A DNA stretch of 6,517 bases from Fischerella sp. (GCA_026419705.1 JANZYY010000272.1:278-6794), one strand, 5' to 3'. Numbered from the stretch's first letter, positions 1 through 4,860 are shown. Notes: a model not told the origin generated them from the sequence alone. Numbers and translations: made by a program.

Positions 1-35
1 GGTCTCGTGGGCTCGGAGATGTGTATAAGAGACAG
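1..35 (+). other. Sequencing adapter (Nextera read-2 / Tn5 mosaic end), not genomic
   Basis: Bases 2-35 match the 34-nt Illumina Nextera read-2 transposase adapter exactly, and bases 17-35 are the 19-bp Tn5 mosaic end AGATGTGTATAAGAGACAG. Base 1 would then be the last base of the index or a read-edge base. The stretch is an untrimmed library artefact at a contig end and should be masked. Nothing upstream of about base 36 can be used to infer a promoter for the acetyltransferase gene. The match is read from the sequence; the identity of the adapter is established knowledge. Confidence 0.97.
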
Positions 36-69
36 GTAGTATATGTAGTATAAAAATCAGAAATTTCTG
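36..69 (+). promoter_or_regulatory. Leader of the acetyltransferase gene: direct repeat, -10-like box, palindrome
   Basis: The 47 bp of real sequence before the start codon hold an 8-nt direct repeat GTAGTATA (36-43 and 45-52), a -10-like TATAAA at 49-54, and a perfect 12-nt palindrome CAGAAATTTCTG at 58-69. A matching -35 box would fall inside the adapter, so it cannot be seen. If TATAAA is the -10, the palindrome sits at or just after the transcription start, a place where a repressor could bind. No Shine-Dalgarno sequence precedes the ATG. All functional reading here is inference from position. Confidence 0.25.
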
Positions 70-82
70 TTCTGTAGCTATT

Positions 83-964
83 ATGAACCAGTATCGCTTC
101 CAACGCTCATTTGCCCAAGATCCGACATTAAGCGATCGCCTGTTTAACCTGATGGAAATTGTTTTTCCGGAAATTGGAGTTAGAGATGCAGCAGAGCGCA
201 GTCGGAAACTAGGCGCATCCTGGGAATCTGCTTCTACCCCGTTTATTCGCTTCCATGAAGACTTAGCCATTACTCATGTGGGAGTTCTAGAAATCCCCAT
301 GCAACTAATGGGAAAAGATGTGATTGTAGGCGGAATTCATGGTGTGTGTACGCATCCGGAGTTTCGACGGCGTGGCTACTACCGTGAAGTTATGGAAGAA
401 GTATTAGATTACTGTGGCGATCGCTATCAAACCCTAGTACTAACCACAACACAATCTGAAATATACAAACCTTTTGGCTTTCGCGTTGTTGGGGAACACA
501 TCTTCACAGCTAAGTGTGACTCTCCAAGTGGGACTAATGGCTTTCGAGTGTTAAATACTACAGATAGTCATGATATCAAATTACTAAACAGGCTATTGGA
601 AACACGTGAACCCGTTTCCAGGGTTTTGGGGGTAGTGAAAGAGAAAGCTGTGTTCTACTTCAACGAGGGAAATAACCCCCTGTATTACGCTGAAGACTTG
701 GATCTGGTGGCGGTGATGGAGATAGAAGACAGCACACTCAAACTTTTCGATTTGGTGGGAACGCAGATATGTACTTTAGAAGCTATTCTCAAACGCATAT
801 CCCAACCTATCAACGAAGTTGAGATTTACTTTAGTCCCGAACGCCTTGAGGCTGAAGTGCAAGCATTTCCTCACATACTCGATGGCGAACTTTTCTTGAT
901 GGTTCGTGGTACTTTCCCGCCTGAAGGTGAAAAATTCATGCTTCCACGTTCTGCACGTTGTTGA
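83..964 (+). CDS. GNAT-family N-acetyltransferase (Eis-like acetyl-CoA site)
   Basis: This 293-residue protein is predicted to be a soluble, cytoplasmic acetyl-CoA-dependent acetyltransferase; the acceptor is unknown. The GNAT core lies in residues ~1-145. Strand beta4 (VGGIHGVCTHPEF, ~82-94) runs into the acetyl-CoA pyrophosphate loop R95-R-R-G98-Y-Y, followed by a long helix (~101-110), and then by IYKPFGF at ~127-133, the usual GNAT motif B position. The loop has Tyr where the classical R/Q-x-x-G-x-G/A motif has Gly/Ala. The RRRG-plus-two-hydrophobics form is typical of Eis-like aminoglycoside/lysine acetyltransferases, but Eis proteins are ~400 residues with two GNAT repeats, so this is shorter. 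Residues ~150-293 form a second region I do not recognise. There is no signal peptide or membrane segment. The ATG at 83 is the first in frame and leaves a complete GNAT fold; it has no clear ribosome-binding site. A HIP1 site at 132-139 and another at 417-424 lie in frame. The gene stands alone on the plus strand. Confidence 0.85.
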   Translation: MNQYRFQRSFAQDPTLSDRLFNLMEIVFPEIGVRDAAERSRKLGASWESASTPFIRFHEDLAITHVGVLEIPMQLMGKDVIVGGIHGVCTHPEFRRRGYYREVMEEVLDYCGDRYQTLVLTTTQSEIYKPFGFRVVGEHIFTAKCDSPSGTNGFRVLNTTDSHDIKLLNRLLETREPVSRVLGVVKEKAVFYFNEGNNPLYYAEDLDLVAVMEIEDSTLKLFDLVGTQICTLEAILKRISQPINEVEIYFSPERLEAEVQAFPHILDGELFLMVRGTFPPEGEKFMLPRSARC

Positions 965-967
965 ACA

Positions 968-1026
968 AAAGTAAAAGGCAAAAGGCAAAAGCAAGGGGAA
1001 GGTTTTTTACTTTTACCTCTTACCTT
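968..1026 (+). terminator. Imperfect A/T-rich inverted repeat after the acetyltransferase gene
   Basis: Starting 4 nt after the stop codon, an A/G-rich arm (968-990, built from repeated AAAAGGC units) can pair with a pyrimidine-rich arm (1005-1026, TTTTAC/TTTTACC units) across a 14-nt loop. There are a few G-T pairs and one bulge. The right arm and following bases are T-rich. This fits both a factor-independent terminator and the low-complexity AAAAGGCAAAAGG-type repeats that are scattered between genes in Nostocales genomes. Termination is inferred, not shown. Confidence 0.5.
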
Positions 1027-1180
1027 CTGCGTTTTTCCTAGCATTGGATACAAGTTGTAAATAATACCATATTTCAGCATAACCATCAACTACTGAAAAT
1101 TCTTCAAATCCTGGGAAATAGCAGGTTTGAACGCTCAAATTCAGCTGTTTGCTGTTGAAGACGAACTAAATGCAAATTCC

Positions 1181-1341
1181 GTACTCAAGCTACAGTGTTT
1201 ACAAGTAGGCAACACGGTGTAATTAATTAGTCCTGCTGGTATTATTGAATCAAAAGACGTTGAAGAGGCAAAGCAGAATTTTGCAACATTGGGGTTACAA
1301 ATTGTGGTTATAGTTGCGATCGCATTTTACCCCTTCTATCA
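1181..1341 (+). pseudogene. Decayed fragment of a peptidase S66 (LD-carboxypeptidase/MccF-like) gene
   Basis: In one frame from 1181 the DNA reads LKLQCLQVGNTV, a TAA stop at 1220-1222, then LISPAGIIESKDVEEAK followed by QNFATLGLQ. This matches the N-terminus of S66 serine peptidases (consensus like LxVGDTVxLISPAG...EEAKxxLxxLGL). These enzymes cut the L,D-peptide bond of murein tetrapeptides or give microcin C7 resistance. From 1303 a different frame (-1) reads CGYSCDRILPLL, matching the later family motif RGGWGCNRILPLLDY. The ~45 residues normally between these blocks are missing. The fragment therefore shows a nonsense codon, an internal deletion with frameshift, and loss of everything beyond residue ~95, including the catalytic Ser, Glu and His region. 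The likely ancestral start is near 1181, where GTA replaces ATG. Several differences from consensus (P to L, R to C, D to N) fit C-to-T or G-to-A transitions. The family match is from memory of the motifs, not a database search. Confidence 0.6.
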
Positions 1342-1645
1342 AGGTGGGTAAAAAACTAACCCAAATCTTAGTACAGAGGACTGTTTTCTTCTTGGTGTTT
1401 CAATCATTCTTTTCTCACCACCAAGACACTAAGACACCAAGAAAATCCATTTCCAAGACTCACACTTTCACAGGAGTAGAGCCAGCTGTTAGCTAGTTAT
1501 GGTTACTAGAAAATTAAACCAATCAATCACAACTAACTAGCAATTAAGGGAGAGATCAAATACTTGTGCGTCGAATTCACGTCGAGCGCTTTTTGTACCT
1601 TTTTCAACCCGTAGAACTCACGTCAATTTTTGATATTTCGGAAGT
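1342..1645. other. Gene-free spacer between the S66 remnant and the methyltransferase-like gene
   Basis: No convincing gene is visible on either strand. The stretch holds the inverted repeat listed at 1389-1443 and a pair of similar 10-mers (AATTCACGTC and AACTCACGTC) about 40 bp apart near 1574-1625. The methyltransferase-like gene converges on it from the right, yet I see no strong hairpin plus T-tract downstream of that gene's stop codon, so its transcript end is not located. Confidence 0.5.
1389..1443. repeat. Interspersed-type inverted repeat with internal direct repeat
   Basis: TTCTTGGTGT (1389-1398) is the exact reverse complement of ACACCAAGAA (1434-1443). Between them sits ACCAAGACACTAAG followed by ACACCAAG, a partial direct repeat of the right arm. 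The CACCAAGACAC motif resembles short intergenic repeats that are common in filamentous cyanobacteria. No coding potential is apparent. It might fold as a weak hairpin with a 35-nt loop, but a function is not evident. Confidence 0.5.
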
Positions 1646-2326
1646 TCAGGATTTTATTAACAGCATTTCATTACCGCCTTTTTGGAGTTCATATCCTACT
1701 CTCACAATTGAAACTGTATATCCCAAATTGCGCAATTCCTGGGTGATACGTTCGAGATAAGGTGAACGTTGCAACATTAGAGTCAGCAGAGGGAAAATAC
1801 GCACTTCTTGACTAACTCTTAGCATCTCCCTAATGGAATCATAGTGAAAATTGCAATCATAATGGTCTGAGTACAAAAAAAGAAGGTGCGAACATAAAGC
1901 AAGATCGTACTCTTTATCTTTAAAGTTTAGTCTAGGCAGTTCTCCAATTTGATATCTTCCTTCTTGTTTTCCCTGCTCGTAATCGCTGATAAATTTATTT
2001 ATTACTTGGACTCTGTTACGTCTTAAATCTTCAGGGGATTTATGATATGACCAAGTCCAGTCATCAGGAGTTGCTTTCACTTGAGCGATGATATTGTCCA
2101 AAACTTCATTAAATCTCTTGAGGATTTCTGTACTACTAAGTTGATAGATTGGATCGACAGAAGTGACGTTAATACCAATTTTGGTAGCTTCTGCATTAAA
2201 ACTAGCTGGTCCATCACCAACACCCAAAATTCGCTTATGTAAATCTGATTTAGTCAAGTCGAACATTTTCATATATTCATGAAGCGATCGCCCAAAGGGA
2301 ACTACTTTTTCTAACTTTACTACCAT
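1646..2326 (-). CDS. Class I SAM-dependent methyltransferase-like protein
   Basis: This 226-residue predicted cytoplasmic protein probably binds S-adenosylmethionine; the acceptor is unknown. Motif I is ILGVGDGPASFNAEA (~33-47), the glycine-rich SAM loop. It is followed by strand beta2 ending in the acidic VTSVDPIY (~54-61), where Asp58 is placed to hold the SAM ribose, and by YDLALCSHLLFLY (~140-152), motif-IV/post-II-like, with His147. The C-terminal VSIVRVGYELQKGGNEMLLI (~205-224) fits strands beta6-beta7 of a Rossmann methyltransferase. Between the second and third motifs there is a long charged stretch (~62-138) with DDWTWSYH, perhaps a cap over the substrate site. The ATG at 2326 is preferred over internal Met20 and Met22 because it retains VVPFGRSLHEY, a segment I remember as conserved in cyanobacterial homologues. 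No strong ribosome-binding site is seen. It lies 88 nt after the nucleotidyltransferase gene in the same direction, so co-transcription is possible but not certain. The fold call is firm; enzymatic activity is inferred. Confidence 0.75.
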   Translation of the reverse strand: MVVKLEKVVPFGRSLHEYMKMFDLTKSDLHKRILGVGDGPASFNAEATKIGINVTSVDPIYQLSSTEILKRFNEVLDNIIAQVKATPDDWTWSYHKSPEDLRRNRVQVINKFISDYEQGKQEGRYQIGELPRLNFKDKEYDLALCSHLLFLYSDHYDCNFHYDSIREMLRVSQEVRIFPLLTLMLQRSPYLERITQELRNLGYTVSIVRVGYELQKGGNEMLLIKS

Positions 2327-2366
2327 AGGAAATTACTATCTGCTTCAAATTTATAACTTTAGATTA

Positions 2367-2384
2367 GTATGACTCAGTCAATAC
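2367..2384. promoter_or_regulatory. Imperfect palindrome in the gap before the methyltransferase-like gene
   Basis: GTATGACT (2367-2374) and AGTCAATAC (2376-2384) form an inverted repeat around a central C with one bulged base. It lies about 40-58 nt upstream of the minus-strand start codon. On that strand TTGACT and TTGAGT resemble -35 hexamers, and TATAAA follows about 20 nt after TTGACT, which is too far for a standard promoter. The site could be an operator or a weak hairpin. It is not an NtcA site, because the GTA-to-TAC spacing is 12 rather than 8. Confidence 0.2.
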
Positions 2385-2414
2385 TCAATTGACAGATATT
2401 ATGTGCTTGCATAA

Positions 2415-3302
2415 TTACCTATTCCTAAAATCAATCAGTGTTTGCCAATAAGCATCTGGCATGCCAATATCAAAATACTTTCCTTTCACAATGTACCCTG
2501 TAATTCCCTCCACTGCACGTAATTGATCGAGACAGGTTGTTAACTGAAATTCTCCACGTTCTCGAAAGTTATTCCTGACGTTTTCTTCCAGAAGTTCAAA
2601 TATTTTTGGTGTAAGTGCATACAATCCAAATATGCACAAAAACTCATCTTCTGCCATTCCTTCTACACGCAAATGCTGACGTGCGTATTCAAGGGTAGGT
2701 TTTTCGGAAATTTGCGTGAGTGAAAGAATTGAGCCTTTCTCTTGCCAAACTCCTGTAGCACAACCAGCTTTATAAAGAATTTCTGCTGGTGTTGTTGTTA
2801 AGCCAACAACACTTTGATTAATTTTTTCGTAAATTTCTAACACCTGACGCGCACAAGATTTTGTGGTTGCAGATGAGTAAATGTGGTCCCCTAGCATTAA
2901 CAAAAATGGCTCATCATTTACCCATTCTTTTGCACATAAAACCGCATGACCATAACCTTCTTGTTCTTTTTGAGTCAAAATTTTAATTCTGTCACCCAAA
3001 TCTACTATATACTTGCTATATTTCTGATTTTCTGGTGATAGCTTTTCAAAAAGCTCTGCTTTGGGCGGGAATTTAAATAAATCTGTAAAAATTCTTTTGT
3101 CTTCCGGTTGCACTACAATGCCAATTTCTTCGATACCAGCGCTAATTGCTTCTTCCACTATTAATTGAATGACAGGTTTTGTCCTGCCATCTTTATCGAC
3201 AATCGGGAAAAGTTCTTTTTTGACAACTTTGGTAGCAGGAAATAAGCGAGTGCCAAAACCAGCAGCAGGAATTACAGCTTTTTTAACTTGATTTTTCGGC
3301 AT
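2415..3302 (-). CDS. GalU-like sugar-1-phosphate nucleotidyltransferase
   Basis: This 295-residue protein, close to the usual ~300 of GalU, should make an NDP-sugar and pyrophosphate from NTP and a sugar 1-phosphate in the cytoplasm. The nucleotide-binding signature is AAGFGTRLFPATKVVKKELFPI (~13-34). GYGHAV at 116-121 (GalU GLGHAV) and the metal-binding GDH at 138-140 follow. EKP is at 200-202, FGLYAL at 225-230 and GEFQLT at 250-255, where GalU has GEIQLT. Two things differ from E. coli GalU: extra residues in IVDKDGRTKPVIQ (~34-46), where GalU has LVDKPLIQ, and an ending FDIGMPDAY (~277-285) more like the DIGTPxxY of other nucleotidyltransferases. UTP and glucose 1-phosphate are the family default but are not proven. 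The ATG at 3302 lies inside the 3' end of the kinase gene (20-nt overlap, different frame) and has no ribosome-binding site of its own, so translation is probably coupled. Its partnership with the kinase suggests that the true substrate is the kinase product. Confidence 0.88.
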   Translation of the reverse strand: MPKNQVKKAVIPAAGFGTRLFPATKVVKKELFPIVDKDGRTKPVIQLIVEEAISAGIEEIGIVVQPEDKRIFTDLFKFPPKAELFEKLSPENQKYSKYIVDLGDRIKILTQKEQEGYGHAVLCAKEWVNDEPFLLMLGDHIYSSATTKSCARQVLEIYEKINQSVVGLTTTPAEILYKAGCATGVWQEKGSILSLTQISEKPTLEYARQHLRVEGMAEDEFLCIFGLYALTPKIFELLEENVRNNFRERGEFQLTTCLDQLRAVEGITGYIVKGKYFDIGMPDAYWQTLIDFRNR

Positions 3303-4344
3303 AAATCGTCAATTGTAAACATTGCATTTGCGGGAAATCCCGCTCAATAATTTCGATAACTTTTTGTTGATTTTCCTTGTCATTGACAATGAATTGTGCT
3401 GTACCGTCGCCTTGGGAACCAACACCTTTACCACCGAAAATATAAGGTTGAATCGGTTCATAATTGAGTAGTTGGTGTAGAACAGGTGCAGTTAACTCTT
3501 CGGGACAAGCTGGTATAAGATGCTTGTCAAATTCTATCTGTGCCTGTTTCATCAGAGTACCAATTTGTTGTGCATCGCCTGTTTGCATAGCTTTAACAGC
3601 AGCTTGGGTAATTTGATAGCTGATAGAACCCAAATATTTTTGCACATTCGCTTGTACTGGATTGCTGGCGAAGGGATAACACTCATTCAGTTTCCTAAGA
3701 ATTACTTGAGTATTCTTGCTAGCACCAAGATCCACTATGACAAAAAACAGATCTTTTGGAACACTGACTTCCACGATATCAGTGCGATCGCCATCAAATT
3801 TCATCGCGATCGCGCGATTACCGTAGGCGCAAGCTTGATCCATCCGTCCGCAACGAGAAGGAGTGGTAATCTCTCCAAGATAAGCAAACTCCATTTCTTC
3901 CTGGATAGACATCTTTAAGTCATATACCTGATTAAAAGCCCTCGCCACTAATACGCAAATAGCCGCACTCGATGACAAGCCTTTTTGAATCGGTAAATCG
4001 GTCAGATAGTTGTCAATTTCTATTCCTCCCAGAGGTCTTCGCAGCCTGACAAGAAATTGGTAAGCCACGCCTGCTGCGTAACTAAAAAATCCTCCTTTTG
4101 TTGCTTCGCTAAGCAAGACTTGTGTTTCCATCGGTAGAGTTAGGGTTTTACGAGTTCCATCGCTAAGGGAGGTACTTAAAATTAACTGGTTTGGATGGGG
4201 CTTTATTTTTGCATACAGTCCCTGGTTGGTACCTACCAGCAGCGTGTAACCTATTTTTAATTCAGGGTTGAAATGGCGGTATCCTCCAGCCCAATCACTA
4301 TGTTCACCAAATATACACAAGCGCCCTGGAACAAAAATATTCAT
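3283..4344 (-). CDS. GHMP-superfamily sugar kinase (galactokinase-like)
   Basis: This 353-residue soluble kinase is predicted to transfer phosphate from ATP to a sugar. Motif 1 is PGRLCIFGEHSDWAGG (~6-21), equivalent to the galactokinase signature GRxNLIGEHTDYxGG, with Glu14, His15 and Asp17 as the sugar-binding residues. Motif 2, the ATP phosphate loop, is PIQKGLSSSA (118-127). The segment RCGRMDQ (164-170) matches galactokinase CGIMDQ, making Asp169 the probable catalytic base. Motif 3, GGKGVGSQGDGTAQF (304-318), is the C-terminal glycine-rich GHMP loop. It is somewhat shorter than galactokinases (~380-400). All three GHMP motifs plus the Asp are intact, so it should be active. The substrate is unknown: galactose, fucose, arabinose or a uronic acid are possible. 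The ATG at 4344 is chosen because motif 1 begins five residues later, and GAGA lies ~7 nt upstream as a weak ribosome-binding site. The 3' end overlaps the nucleotidyltransferase start, indicating an operon. Two HIP1 sites (3784-3791, 3806-3813) lie close together within it. Confidence 0.88.
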   Translation of the reverse strand: MNIFVPGRLCIFGEHSDWAGGYRHFNPELKIGYTLLVGTNQGLYAKIKPHPNQLILSTSLSDGTRKTLTLPMETQVLLSEATKGGFFSYAAGVAYQFLVRLRRPLGGIEIDNYLTDLPIQKGLSSSAAICVLVARAFNQVYDLKMSIQEEMEFAYLGEITTPSRCGRMDQACAYGNRAIAMKFDGDRTDIVEVSVPKDLFFVIVDLGASKNTQVILRKLNECYPFASNPVQANVQKYLGSISYQITQAAVKAMQTGDAQQIGTLMKQAQIEFDKHLIPACPEELTAPVLHQLLNYEPIQPYIFGGKGVGSQGDGTAQFIVNDKENQQKVIEIIERDFPQMQCLQLTIYAEKSS

Positions 4345-4413
4345 ATATGTTCTCTATCTTACTCACTCAATCTTGCGCCTCTTGTCAAAAAATACTATGT
4401 TTATCAGCATGTT

Positions 4414-4422
4414 CTTATACCA
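4414..4422 (-). promoter_or_regulatory. Candidate extended -10 element for the kinase operon
   Basis: Read on the minus strand, this is TGGTATAAG, matching the extended -10 pattern TGnTATAAT except at the last base. It is about 70 nt upstream of the kinase ATG. No good -35 hexamer is found 16-18 nt further upstream. A separate TTGACA (4383-4388, minus strand) lies closer to the gene but lacks a well-spaced -10. The call is weak, because ATACCA-type sequence also recurs elsewhere in this spacer as part of repeats. Confidence 0.2.
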
Positions 4423-4449
4423 TCTCGTGCTAAGGGTGAAGTGGGGTCT

Positions 4450-4522
4450 TCCCAAAAATTTAGCTTTTGGGACAAGTGTTTGTTGTTATCTTATACAAGT
4501 GTCAGTTCAGAAACTGTCACTT
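4450..4522. repeat. Two adjacent small hairpins in the kinase leader
   Basis: The first stem pairs TCCCAAAA (4450-4457) with TTTTGGGA (4465-4472), a perfect 8 bp with a 7-nt loop. The second pairs AAGTGTCAGTT (4497-4507) with AACTGTCACTT (4512-4522), 10 of 11 pairs with a single T-T mismatch and a 4-nt loop. Both could form in RNA from either strand. They lie 106-178 nt upstream of the kinase start codon, so they could be leader structures if transcription starts further upstream. Neither is followed by a T-tract on the minus strand, and no known riboswitch is recognised. Confidence 0.4.
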
Positions 4523-4576
4523 ACCCAAGTCCTCGTTTTATCTCAGAAAAGATATTCTTATTTTGTGCAAGGAGTG

Positions 4577-4679
4577 ATACCACTTCACCATATGTTTGCC
4601 ACAGGTTAATTTCGTAATACCTTTTACATTCAGGGATATTGCGAATATCAAATGTTGCATCAAACAAGTGAAATGGTAT
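4577..4679. repeat. Possible small MITE-like element bounded by ATACCA-type inverted motifs
   Basis: ATACCACTTCAC (4577-4588) and GTGAAATGGTAT (4668-4679) are inverted copies matching at 11 of 12 positions, bounding a 103-bp segment. Inside it is a perfect 6-bp hairpin, GATATT/AATATC with loop GCG (4635-4649), and a further AATACC at about 4616-4621. Motifs of the form GTGAAATTGGTATTA are widespread intergenic repeats in Nostocales. The boundaries are suggestive only, and no clear flanking target-site duplication is visible. Confidence 0.35.
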
Positions 4680-4689
4680 TAAATTATAC

Positions 4690-4728
4690 TAAAAGCGCTT
4701 GGGTCAGGAAAATTCTCAAGCGCTTTTA
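4690..4728. terminator. Strong hairpin, probable bidirectional terminator
   Basis: TAAAAGCGCTTG (4690-4701) and CAAGCGCTTTTA (4717-4728) form a perfect 12-bp stem, extendable by a G-T and a G-C pair, with a loop of about 11 nt. Because A4 and T4 tracts form the stem base, the transcript from either strand ends its stem in CUUUUA, the layout of a bidirectional intrinsic terminator. It is ~330 nt beyond the leuS stop codon and ~345 nt before the kinase gene, so it would insulate the sugar cassette from leuS transcription. Termination is inferred from structure. Confidence 0.5.
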
Positions 4729-4750
4729 CGTGTTGACTATTTGTCATTTA

Positions 4751-4789
4751 TAGTTTTTTAGCTGTTTAGTTTTTAGGTGTTAGTTGTTG
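4751..4789. repeat. Degenerate tandem repeat, unit about 15 bp
   Basis: Three successive copies start with TAGTT: TAGTTTTTTAGCTGTT (4751-4766), TAGTTTTTAGGTGT (4767-4780) and a shortened TAGTTGTTG (4781-4789). The first two differ by one T in the run, one C/G change and one base at the end. Such a T-rich repeat can grow or shrink by slipped-strand replication. No gene or known regulatory role is apparent. Confidence 0.5.
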
Positions 4790-4860
4790 TCTGCTGATTT
4801 TTGGGCAATAGTGATTTTCGATGCTAAGTATTATCGGTACTCACTTAATACTTTAGAGGT

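Noticed and set aside
17..35. Natural Tn5/IS50 end at the start of the window
   Set aside because: The mosaic end is a synthetic hyperactive version and is preceded by the exact library-adapter tail, so it is a sequencing artefact.
776..1089. Two 72-codon minus-strand open frames at the end of the acetyltransferase gene
   Set aside because: They lie antisense to a well-supported coding region and across the A/T-rich hairpin; composition and sequence suggest chance frames.
1314..1496. 60-codon plus-strand open frame after the acetyltransferase gene
   Set aside because: It starts inside the S66 remnant, runs through an interspersed inverted repeat, has no ribosome-binding site and no recognisable motif.
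2367..2384. NtcA-binding site in the gap before the methyltransferase-like gene
   Set aside because: GTA and TAC are present but separated by 12 bases instead of 8, and no matching -10 lies at the usual distance.
3520..3918. 132-codon plus-strand open frame inside the kinase gene
   Set aside because: It is fully antisense to conserved GHMP kinase sequence; no domain is visible.
4268..4617. Two overlapping plus-strand frames of ~113 codons upstream of the kinase
   Set aside because: They begin inside the kinase gene antisense, run through hairpins and repeats, and show no motif or ribosome-binding site.
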